From Guillardia theta CCMP2712 (Eukaryota > Cryptophyceae > Pyrenomonadales > Geminigeraceae): a stretch of 21,655 nucleotides of DNA. Numbering within the stretch: position 1 is the stretch's first letter; each line of letters opens with the position of its first letter. Positions 12,952 through 21,655 of this stretch are shown here, piece after piece. The translations under genes were made by a program, and so were the position numbers. Under the pieces are notes generated by a model, which had not been told where the DNA came from, ran no database searches, and saw nothing but the letters and a program-made list of their open reading frames with translations. The stretch spans positions 31,277-52,931 of the forward strand of contig NW_005434436.1 of assembly GCF_000315625.1 (NCBI RefSeq), read 5' to 3'.

Positions 12952-15838
12952 TCACCAGATGTCGCGGAAGCCCATGTCCTCTCCCTCCAGCCACGACCTG
13001 ATCGCCCTGTAGTACCCGACGTAGCCGAGGAGGACGGCGGAGAGTCCGATGGTGATGGCGAGGATGGCGACGACGAACCAGGTCTTGCGGTACTTGCGGG
13101 AGACATGGTGGATGGCTGTGTTGCCGATGCTCGCTGCCACCGTCCGACGAGGGTGAAGAAGATGGCGTAGTCGAGCTTGAGCCGACCGAGGAAGAGATAC
13201 TGCATGGTGGTCGAGGAGGACGTGAAGAGAACCATGAGCCCCGTCGTCGCCACGCTCACCACAGGGTTCAACCCCACCTGGAGTCCAGCATGTCAGCTGG
13301 GGCAGCAGCGCGCGCTCCCTATGCTTGCCTGCAGCAGCAGCGGCCCCAGCAGCGTCCCAGCAGCGATACCCAGCGCTCCCGCGAGGATGCCAACGATGAT
13401 GCTGACGAAGGGGAAGATGCGAACGTGCTGAACGTCCCACACCGCATCTCCTTCTGCATGCGCGGCATCAGTGAGAAGGGCAGAGGAGGAGAGGAGAGGA
13501 GAAAGAGCGAGAGGGAGGGGGGGAAGGGAAGAAGGAGGGGGAAGGGAGGGACATGGGAATAGATCAGAGCAGGCAGAGGAAGGCCGAGACAGACGGAACC
13601 AAGGAGTAGTTTCAATCCTCACCAGCAAATCGATACCCACAGGCTTTCTTCGACTCGAACTTCTCGTTCAGCGACGTTCCTGCACCCGAACACATCAGCC
13701 TGTCCGACCCAACCATTTCACCCACCGCCCTCCCTTTCCCTCTTTTCTCCATCCTCCTCTCTCCCTTCTGGTCCGTCACATCTGACATCCCTTCCCTTCC
13801 CCCACCTCTCCCACTCATCCTATCCTCACTCCCCTCTCGTCTGTACTCCTCCCCTCCCCTCCCCCCCCTCCCCCCTCCCGCTCCCTCATTCCCTAAGCCT
13901 CCTGCTCTCATCCCAGCTCGCTCTCAGTCTCACCGACTCGCCATGACAGGATCATGACGATGGGAAACGGCAGCAGCGCGACCATCCAGAAGGACCAGCT
14001 GCCGCAGGCCTGCCGGGGAAATCAGCGACAGCACGGGCAGAGCTAGAGAAGAGACCACAAACTGGTTGGGACCACTTCCCCCCTTGATCAGAGAGCACAC
14101 GGCGACCTGTTTGTACTGTGAGCATGCGGGAGAGGAGGAGGAGAGGATGAGGGGAAGGACTCGTGGAGTGCAGGTCGAGGGAGGGGAGAGGGGAGAGGAG
14201 GAGGGAGGAAGCAGGGCGGGAGGAGGAGGAGAGGAGGATGAAGGGAGGAGCAAGGGAGTCGATACAGCGAGTGTGCTAAGGAGTGAAAGAGGGGAGGAGA
14301 AGGAAGACAGCTGAAGGCAAAAGGGGGGAGGATGGCAGACCAGAATCCAAGAGATGACGATCATCCCGATGGCCTTGAAGTCATGCCTCGACTCAGCCTG
14401 CACGCCCAGCTCAACCCCAGCAGAGATGTAGCAGAGGCAGGTGAACCTTGATGATCTCCCGCAGCTGCGGCTCCAGCTTGTCCTCGTCGAAGCTTGACAC
14501 AACTTGTCAGACCCTCTCCTCGCCTTCCTCGCCCTCCTCCTCGTCCTCTTTCTCTTCCTCTTCATCCTCGTTTTCTTGCTCACCCTCCAATTCCTTATTG
14601 CCCTAAACCTCCTCGTCCTCCTCCTCCTCCCATGCCTTATGATCGATACCTGTAGTGCTGTGCTGGCTGCTCCTTCCTCTCGCCGAGCAGAGGCTCCCTC
14701 TCCGGCAACGACTTCAACACCTCCTCCACGTAAATCGCCCAGGCTTTCTTCGCTGCGATGGCGAAACTGTAGCCGAGGGAGACGACGAGCCCCAGCGTGA
14801 CGAGCCATGCAGGAGAGACGGCGTTGAGGAACACGCCGAGGATGGTGCCTATGAGAAGGCTGGGCACGAGGATCTGCAGGGAGTCGTAATCGACGAGCGG
14901 GCGATTGGCAAAGGGATGGCGACGTTGGATGTTGATGAGGTTGTTGGCGATCGCGCCGCCGAGGATAGTGGCCTTGGAGAGCGGGATAGCAGAGTGAGGA
15001 GAGAAATGGCCGATGATCATGTACATTGGAACCAAGATGCCTCCTCCTCCTGTCCCTGTCGGGGCAGCGAGAGCGATGGTGACGAAGGTAATGACAGTGA
15101 TCCAGGCATCCTCCGTGGTGAAGGGGAAGAAGAGGGGCTTGTGCTTGCAGACAGCGAAGGGGTAAGGGCTCTCAGTCCACCCGAAGTGCGAGGAGGAGCT
15201 GTTCTGAAAGCACTGCCGTGCAGAGTTCCTCACTTGGCACTCGTGGGTGGCCTCGCAGGCCGAGCAGGTGCCGCTGCGGCAGATTAGGTAGCTCTTGCAG
15301 TTGAAGTGATGCTTGCACGGCTCGCCGAAGTCACTCTGCAGCAGACTTTGCGTCCTCTGACCCCCATCCTCGTCCTCATCCTCCTCGCTCCAGCTGAGCA
15401 GAGCTCGTCTGAGGGGCTGCTGTACCTCCTTCCGCGAGTGAAAGCTTACGGACGATAGTTCCTCTCCTTCCACAGTCTGGAAGCCAAGAAGCTGACACAC
15501 CATGGTGAGCGCGCAAAACGAAGCCGAAGTGAAGAGGAAGGAAAGAAAGAGAGCGAGTGGGACGGGGTGATGGATAAGGAGGGCAAGGGGAAAAAGGGCG
15601 AGGGGAGAGCGAAGGGGAGGGAGCGGAGGAGAAGTCGAGGAGGAGGAGGAGGGAGAGGAGGTGTTGGGAGGGTTGGAGCATCAACAAAATTCCTCACCGC
15701 CCGAGCAGATCCATCCAGCGCCCCACACGCGATGACGACGAGCATGAGAGCAGCAGGGGAGAGAATTTTCCATCTTCTATCACGATGAGAGTGCGGGAGG
15801 TACTGGGAGGAGCACTCCACTCCACCTCCCGCCGACAT
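12952..15838 (-). CDS. TauE/SafE family membrane transporter with Cys-rich outer domain
   Basis: Exons in coding order: 15838-15698, 15476-14650, 14492-14447, 14397-14341, 14115-14059, 14009-13934, 13679-13623, 13453-13329, 13277-12952. The introns at 14398-14446 and 14010-14058 are both 49 nt; 13278-13328 is a GC-AG intron. The family moves sulfur-containing or organic anions across membranes; the substrate here is unknown. A hydrophobic N-terminal segment (LSPAALMLVVIACGAL) leads to an acidic region, then a Cys-rich domain (CKHHFNCKSYLICRSGTC). The first transporter repeat carries APTGTGGGGILVPMYMIIG, matching the family Gly-rich motif; the second has VSIIVGILAGALGIAAGTLL and VATTGLMVLFTSSSTTMQYL. 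A loop of about 100 residues separates the two halves. One base seems to be missing near 13143; with it restored the frame is open for about 570 aa. ATG 15919 is an alternative start. The stop overlaps a good donor (GTGAGT at 12951), so a further 3' exon is possible. Confidence 0.92.
13278..13328 (-). other. GC-AG intron (51 nt)
   Basis: Donor CAG/GCAAGC and acceptor CTCCAG. It joins GTLLGPLLLQ to VGLNPVVSVATTG in phase 0, exactly as the TauE family requires. No GT donor nearby gives the same result. Confidence 0.85.
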
Positions 15839-16379
15839 GACGGGAACGGTTGCCAGGGACAGCGCAGGTGAGGCGAGCTGAGAGTTGTAGAAGGGGAGAG
15901 CAGAGCCTGAAAGGTTCACGTTACCATCCTAACTGCGCATGTCTGCACATCTAACGCTCCTCTCGTACTTCTTGGTGCCTTCCGTTCTTAACCTTCCTCA
16001 GCATCCCCATACCATCTCCATCACCGAATCTCCTTCAGCCCTCTCCCCTCCCTGCTCACTCCATAGACGCGCAGCCCTGCCATACCTCTTTCTTATTCCA
16101 AATGTGAGGAGCGCTTCACTCTCCCTCCCCCTACCCTCCCTGCTATCCCCCCTTCCCCTCTCCTCGCTACCTCTCCTCCTCCCCACTCTCTCCTCTCCTC
16201 TCTACCTCCCTCGCTCCCCCACTCCCTTCTCCCCTCCCCTCCTCTCCTAGTCTCCTGCTCTGCATTTTCTTCGAAGGGTCAGGCAGCGCTGCCATGGCTC
16301 CTCGACCACCAGGCCCATCCTTCTCAACTGCCTCCCCCCCTCTCATACTCCAGTACTGAGGCGGACTCGATTCATAACC
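15839..16379. other. Intergenic, pyrimidine-rich tract
   Basis: Upstream region of the TauE-like gene. About 16115-16250 is almost all C and T. No gene seen. Confidence 0.6.
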
Positions 16380-16735
16380 TAGGCTCGGCGGCGGCCCGGC
16401 GGAGTCACTCAGGGCCGGGCATGATGCCAGTGACGGAGCCCTCCGAGTCACAGAGTCAAGCCCTGGCATGATCCAAATCATATTGTGTGTACAGATCCGG
16501 CGACCGGGCCGGGCCGCGGACCGTACGGTCAAAGACTCGCAGACGGTCCGGCGAGGCCTGTGAGGCCGGGGCACCGTGGGGCCAAAGCCAAGAAGTTGGC
16601 CCCGCTGCCCGGCCGCCGGGTGCCCGGCCCGGCGGCGCGGCGGCCGCTCCGAGTCCGTCAAGCCTACCGGGCAACGGTCACATCCGAGTCGGAGCGCCCG
16701 GCCGCGAAAGTTTGTACCCGGCCGCGAGGCTTTTA
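16380..16735. repeat. GC-rich island (copy 2)
   Basis: Same word set as 3300-4070: GGCCGGG/CCCGGCC runs, GAGTCA, CCGTACGG and TCCGAGTC. It ends abruptly in AT-rich DNA. The overlapping frames on both strands are probably a result of the high GC content. Confidence 0.55.
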
Positions 16736-17549
16736 TAAGTTTAATTCTAGGGGTAGCACCTCAATACTCTTTTTGCTATGTAATTAATATAGTGACTAAT
16801 AAATCTGTATACAATATTGAAAGTTATACAGACTGAAAAGATTATAGTGACTAACACTAAAATATATTTAAATACCGGTCACACACCCCTCCAAACAAAA
16901 GTCTTTGTAGCCGGGGTGGGGTACTGTTGTACCCCTGTATATTCCCATGATTGTGAGGGTCAAGTACGGGTAGTCGGATCACCAAAAATGTGCTGATGCT
17001 ACTTCCCGCCTCCTTTCCCCTACCTAACCTACCTACCCCTGGTGTGAAGGAAATGTACATCTACCACCCCACTTCCTTCTTAATATACCCACCCTTGACC
17101 TATTATTGTATGGGATAGTACCGGGTGTGATATAGTACCCCACCTAATCTTAATGGAGCAAGGCCTACCCACCCCCAATCGAAGGGCAATTTCCCGCGCG
17201 ATGGGATCTACATATGTGAGAGGAACGTAGGGACGGAGGGAGGCGGAGAAGGCAGAGCACGATGGTTGGAGGGCCGAGAAGGCCAGTAGGACAGGGGATT
17301 CATGGAGGACAGGGATGATAGGAGGATAAGGAGGATAGGATGGTTTACGGTAGGAGCACATGTACCCCTCAGAAAGTTGAAAATCGAAAGTTCTGTAAGC
17401 TCTCAGTTCATTCTTCATTACTTTGTTCAGCCGTATGAAATGATAACAGAAATGGTTGTGGACGGTATGGCTAGGTTTTGTTGTGAAATTTTCGTGAATA
17501 GATACATCAGACCTATTAAATGAATAATGGTTGAATATCACTTTATGCC
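16736..17549. other. Non-coding region upstream of the cyclin gene
   Basis: AT-rich from 16736 to 16870, with ATAGTGACTAA twice. C-rich motifs follow (about 16885-17170: ACCCCTCC, CTACCCC, CCCACCC), which are the complement of the G-rich motifs at 4840-5690. A 165-codon minus frame (17080-17577) crosses these repeats and overlaps the cyclin start; I do not believe it. Confidence 0.55.
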
Positions 17550-18811
17550 ATGGTTCGAAACAAGTTGGATGTTGCACGTTTGTTTGATATCAGAGCATGT
17601 TCTTATGGTGATTCTCAGGCAATACTTTTCATGATGGATGTGGACAACATGCCCAGCTTATCTCTAGTCGCCGACGAGCCAGTGAACGAAGGATGCTGTG
17701 TCTCTCCATTGAAAAGATCAATGGATGACTCAGTGTTTGATCATCTGAACTACAAACGTCAGAGGCAAACTGACATTGACGACACAAGTTCGGATGCTTC
17801 TACGGACAGGAATGAAGAAGATGCTTATCTTGACATTGTTTTCTTGAACAAGGACCTTGATTACCTCAAGAAGATACAAAGACTTAATCCGGAATTTGAT
17901 CCGCACAACAAGTTTGTAAACTATAGGTATAACACAATCCACTACATGTCTGGAGTCTGTCGAAGTCTAGCGCTGAAATCCTTGACTCTCCACCGAGCTG
18001 TAAACTATCTTGATCGCCTCATGGGATCAGACGATTTTCCCACCTCTCTCCACAGGCTCGCGGCATCTGCCTGCGTGCTGGTTGCTGGTAACCTTTACCT
18101 TGTGTTTGGAGGCGAGCACATGACGACTTGTCGCAGCCAAGTTTGAAGAGCATCCGTCGAAGGTCCCAAGAGTCGACCAAGTGATGGAGATGATAACGGG
18201 AATAGGAAGCAAGGATCAGCTGCTAGCAGCAGAGAAACTCCTCCTCCAAAAGCTGAACTGGAACGCTTCTTGCGCCACACACCTTCATTTTTCCCACTGC
18301 TTCATGCATCATGGTGTATCGCATCATTGCGATACTAGACATGGAAGGCCATTGAGCCCGGAGAACATAATCAGGATCACTAGTCTCATGGAGAGGATCG
18401 CCACTGGCGTCTGTCTTCCAGGTGAGAAGGCTGCATGCCCGTCGTCTCTTCGTCGGCTGACTTTCTGCCAGATTATTCCTTTGTGCAGCACGACCAGGCA
18501 CTGGTGGCCTCTGCTGGGTTGGCTGCAGCGCGCAGCATGGTCGGGGTCGATGAGGTCTGGCCGCGTCAGTTAGCGTCACGGACTGGATATTCCATGGAGG
18601 AGATCAAGGTGTGCGTGCAGCAGATCTTGTTGCAACAAGACAGGCTGTGCATTCCAAGGTTTACCAGCCTGGACCGAGATGTTCTTGAGGTGAGAGCATG
18701 CTGCAAGAGTGGTTGGGAGAGTGGTCAAGTTGGATTCCTGACTCAATTCCGCAGAAGAATCTCAGCTCATCACCGAAGTGCGTTGCGCTGGTCAGTGAAA
18801 GTTGGGACTAG
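17550..18811 (+). CDS. Cyclin (cyclin-box protein, class not resolved)
   Basis: Exons: 17550-18087, 18137-18421, 18472-18689, 18755-18811. Introns are 49, 50 and 65 nt, GT-AG, all in phase; the product is 365 aa. Cyclins bind and activate cyclin-dependent kinases. The N-terminal cyclin box spans roughly residues 125-235: IHYMSGVCRSLALKSLTLHR, AVNYLDRLM, LAASACVLVA then AKFEEHPSKVP after the first intron, and EKLLLQKLNWNAS. The C-terminal fold follows (QHDQALVASAGLAAARSM, YSMEEIKVCVQQILLQQ). The charged N-terminus includes YKRQRQ, a possible nuclear signal, and RNKL, only weakly like a destruction box. The match is to the A/B/D/E/J-type superfamily; I cannot assign a class. An ATG at 17631 (MMDVDN) is an alternative start. 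It is tail-to-tail with the RIIa gene, 165 bp between stops. Confidence 0.93.
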
Positions 18812-18976
18812 TATGTTTGATTTGTTTGTCTTCATGATTCTGTTTCATTAGTAAATCTGTCTAGCCGAGACCTGCCCCTCAATCTATGGTACCAAGAAAA
18901 TTCATGCTCACTGAATGGATTTGTAAGCATCTTTGAACTTTGCAAAGTCCATCGTCGGTTCTCCTGCACTCCTCAA

Positions 18977-19696
18977 TCAGCAACGGATCACACAGACGGT
19001 CACATCACCATTGTCAAGAGCAGCGAACAAGGCCGACTTGAGCTCGGCAGAGATGCTGTGAGGAAAACTGATCAGACAACCGCGGTCAACATGCGGGACA
19101 AGGAGCACCTCTCGTCTATTGTCGACCACCAGTCAAACAGGGTGATGAACTCGGAGATTTGAATCTTTCCGTCATCGTCCCCGAACATCCCTGGGTCCAT
19201 CAACAAACCCACGAACTGAGTGACGTCTTCTACACCGCCCACTTGCGAGCACAGGGTGACCACAAGATGCTTCCAGCTTACTCTGTTGCTCCCCTCCTGC
19301 GAGACCAAATCCAGAGCCTGCGATATGGCAGCCCTTGGAATGTCGCTCTGCTCTGCCATTTCTATCAACGCGTTGATATCTCTTTCCTCCTCGGGACTGC
19401 CGTCATCCTTGCAAGCAAGGACCAACCGGTAGATCGCGTCCTTGCTGACTTCTTCTCCCATTATTTCCTCCTCCTCTGCATTTTGATCGAGCTGAGCAAA
19501 GTACTTGGCTGAAAACTCGTAGATGTTGCTAGGGTTTGAGCGGATAACCTCTTTCGCGTAAGCTTTCAAGATTTCGCCGAGACTGCTCGACCAGAAAAAG
19601 TCAAAACATGAGAGTAAGGCTCACAGTGCAATACTATTACTTCTCAGGAATATTGATCTGTTCAGCACAGTATATCGGATCGTTGTCGAGAACCAT
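18977..19696 (-). CDS. RIIa (dimerisation/docking) domain and EF-hand-like protein, radial-spoke type
   Basis: Exons in coding order: 19696-19641, 19582-19109, 19055-18977. Introns are 58 and 53 nt, GT-AG, in phase; the product is 202 aa. The N-terminus reads DPIYCAEQINIPENLGEILK, then AYAKEVIRSNPSNIYEFSAK and YFAQL. This is the RIIa domain that binds amphipathic helices of A-kinase anchor proteins; the IYC.EQI..P lead-in is typical of axonemal members such as RSP7/RSP11 (ROPN1L). An acidic helix region and SWKHLVVTLCSQVGG follow, then an EF-hand-like loop FGDDDGKIQISEF. Its first ligand position is Phe instead of Asp, so calcium binding is doubtful. The last exon (ISAELKSALFAALDNGD) is missed if the frame is simply read to its first stop at 19072. 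Likely role: flagellar axoneme. Confidence 0.9.
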
Positions 19697-20109
19697 TCCG
19701 CTTTGAAGATATCGCTTTGGCTGTACAGGTACATCAGCAACGGGACATGTTAACACACATTCCTTTGCACGAGCCGGCCTTTCTACTGCTATATCTCATC
19801 ATTCAATCCCATAGTTTTCAAACAAACACACCTATTTCCTATTTCCTTACCTTTCCTGCTCTTCTCATCGGCCCTACATACATCCTTCAAGCGACCCCTC
19901 ACCTAAGTTCTCCTGAAACCAGTGATCACAGCAAAACCTCTACCTGCTCCCGCTAGTTTAACTCACCAACTCTGTTCCATCAAGAACAACATTATCAGCA
20001 TATCTTCTCCTCTTCTCAGTTCTCCTCTTTCTTCATGTCCTCCAATCATTTCCTCCCCTCTCCCCCTCTCCATCCTCGCGTCTCCCCTGCCATGTCCAAC
20101 GGCTGAGTC
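19697..20109. other. Upstream region of the RIIa gene
   Basis: Pyrimidine-rich on the plus strand, no gene seen. The frame of the RIIa start is open upstream to a TGA near 19795 but contains no further ATG. Confidence 0.55.
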
Positions 20110-20420
20110 CCTCATCCCCGCTCAGTCGTCCGAGTGGCGACGAGTGGCTGGCCGGACCGTACCGTACCGTGATACTTCAGCCTAGTACCGTCCGACAGTA
20201 CGGTACGGTACTACACGGTGGCGCGGCCGGGCCGCCCGGCCGACTGAGGCGGCCGGACTGGCCGGGCCGAAGTCACCGGGCCGCCATGAGTCGCGGCCGG
20301 GCCGGCGGTTATCAGTTATCCCGGAGTCCGTCTTTGAAAGCCGGGATTCCCAACCTTGGGAGGTCCGATCGGACCTTTAGTATGCCGGGCCCGGCCCTTA
20401 GGCCCCCGGACGCTAAGTTC
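20110..20420. repeat. GC-rich island (copy 3) with GTACCGT inverted repeat
   Basis: Shares GCGGCCGGGCCG, GAGTC and GTACCG words with the islands at 3300 and 16380. It includes GTACCGTACCGT (20159-20170) facing ACGGTACGGTAC (20200-20211). Confidence 0.6.
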
Positions 20421-20703
20421 AGAGGGCGATCATGGCAGTGGCGACTACGTGACAACAGTGATGATTTCGCAGTTTCTATGATGAAAACATTCAAGAGCGT
20501 GCACTTCTCCCTCAGTGCTTGCACAAGGCTGAGTGACTCTACTAGGCTAGTCAGCAAACCATGAAGTGAAAGCAAGACCCGAGCAGCAAGCTGCGGCACT
20601 CCTCTGCAGTACGCCAGCAGCCCACCTCTCCCCCAGCAGCTCCTGCCAAACTGCCAGTAAGCTCGCGGTCTAACCATAATCGGCAAGTCAGTTCCTCGCT
20701 TCA
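20421..20703. other. Short non-coding stretch
   Basis: Nothing recognisable. It lies just downstream of the LRR gene stop codon. Confidence 0.5.
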
Positions 20704-21655
20704 TCACAAGTCTTTGAGTTCCTTCGATTCTCCCCTCCTCCTCCCCTTCACCCCTCCTCTACCTGACCCTCCCGCTGCCCACGCCTCCCTGCATGTTCGC
20801 TGAAGCTTCCTCGCAAGGCTCCTCCCCGACTCTTCCGAGATCCCGTTCCCCACCTGCTCCCCGTCACCAGCCAATGGTCACCGTCAGGCCTCCAACGCCC
20901 TCTCACACACCCTCTACCATCCCCCCTCCCCTCCTCTCTCCTCGCCGTCTCCAGCTGCCCGCCCCTCTGCTTACCAGGTCCAGCATGCGGATCTGGCAGT
21001 GACGGCTGTGCTCTAGCCAGTGCTCAAGGAACGCCGCGCCCTCCTCCCCGAGGTCGTTGTTTCTCTGCTCGCGCACACGGAGGCCCTTCAGTCCCCGCCC
21101 GACCCTCTCGCCCACCTCCTCTCCTCTCACCATGTCCAGGTCCCGCAGGCTCGGCATCTCCCGCAGCCCCGCGAAGAGGATGGCGGCTCCCTTCCCGTCC
21201 ACCTCGTTGCAGCGCATCTTGAGCGACCTCAGGCCGGGCACGAGCTCGAGGCCCCCGCGGAGGTAGAAGGCTCCCTCGTTGCCCAGGCTGTTCCAGTCCT
21301 GCCGTCGCCTCGTCAGCCAGCGCCGCCTCTGCCTCCTCAGGCTGCGCTCCCAGCAGACCCTTGCTCGGTCCTCGTGCTCGCGTACTGTACCAGGTCGAGG
21401 TACTGCAGGTCGGGGGTGTGCTTGAAGCCCGCGAACAGCTTCCGCGCTCCCTCTCCGGAGATGCGGTTGCTCCGCTGACCCACCCTCCCGTCAGTCCCTC
21501 GGCTTCGTCCTCCCGACGGCCACCACGACCGCCCGGACGTACCAGCTTGAGGCTTCGAAGGCGGGGCATCGTCTCCAGGCTGTTGGCGACCTCGTCCATG
21601 GCGTCGTCGCTGAGGCCGCAGTAGCCACATACTTTAGGCCCTGCAGAATGCGCAG
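20704..21655 (-). CDS. Leucine-rich repeat protein, ribonuclease-inhibitor type (partial)
   Basis: Exons in coding order: about 21640-21543 (5' limit unclear), 21474-21391, 21298-21131, 21064-20975, 20853-20704. All resolved junctions are phase 0 with GT-AG signals. Repeats: CGLSDDAMDEVANSLETMPR; RSNRISGEGARKLFAGF then KHTPDLQYLDL; DWNSLGNEGAFYLRGGLELV; RCNEVDGKGAAILFAGLREM; RNNDLGEEGAAFLEHWLEHS; VGNGISEESGRSLARKLQRT. This matches the 28-residue N.i.deGa..La..L pattern of RNI-like LRRs, a protein-binding fold. The tail is basic (GRGGVKGRRRGESKELKDL) and ends at TGA 20704-20706. The N-terminus and any effector domain lie beyond the right edge, so the role is unknown. Confidence 0.87.

Noticed and set aside
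14066-14314. Plus-strand Glu/Gly-rich frame, and poly-acid frames at 13471-13785
   Set aside because: They are opposite purine-rich introns of the TauE-like gene.
17080-17577. 165-codon minus-strand frame
   Set aside because: It crosses C-rich repeat motifs and the start of the cyclin gene, and shows no domain.

Overview
This window looks like nuclear DNA of a single-celled, probably flagellated eukaryote, most likely an alga. A cryptophyte such as Guillardia is my best guess, but the sequence does not prove it. Almost every real gene is split by short GT-AG introns, often 49-58 nt. There are long trinucleotide arrays, an assembly gap of Ns, and proteins typical of protists: a Cys-rich AGKY-repeat surface protein, a TauE/SafE transporter with a Cys-rich outer domain, and a RIIa/EF-hand radial-spoke-like protein. 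Simple open reading frames mislead here. The gene models below come from joining exons by frame, splice signal and family fit.

Layout: (1) 1-2773, minus: a TPR-repeat protein running into a methyltransferase-type region, cut off by the left edge. Four of its introns carry expanded trinucleotide repeats. (2) 2774-6001: no gene found. It holds a 32-bp hairpin (3155-3234), a GC-rich island (about 3300-4070) and a G-rich stretch (about 4100-5720). (3) 6032-8976, plus: a four-exon secreted Cys-rich protein with a hydrophobic C-terminal tail. (4) 8977-11275: intergenic, with a hexamer array, a GGGA array and a 100-N gap. (5) 11276-12776, plus: an unrecognised multi-exon gene. (6) 12952-15838, minus: a nine-exon TauE/SafE family protein with one apparent single-base frame break. 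(7) 15839-17549: low-complexity, GC-rich and AT-rich non-coding DNA. (8) 17550-18811, plus: a four-exon cyclin. (9) 18977-19696, minus: a three-exon RIIa/EF-hand protein. (10) 19697-20703: non-coding, with a third GC-rich island. (11) 20704-21655, minus: an LRR (ribonuclease-inhibitor type) protein whose exons match whole repeats, cut off by the right edge.

The genes do not form one pathway. Two pairs are tail-to-tail with only about 170 bp between stop codons (unknown gene/TauE; cyclin/RIIa). The cyclin and the RIIa protein point to cell-cycle and flagellar functions. The Cys-rich protein and the TauE protein both go to membranes or the cell surface. I saw no CRISPR, operon, tRNA, rRNA or recognisable transposase gene.
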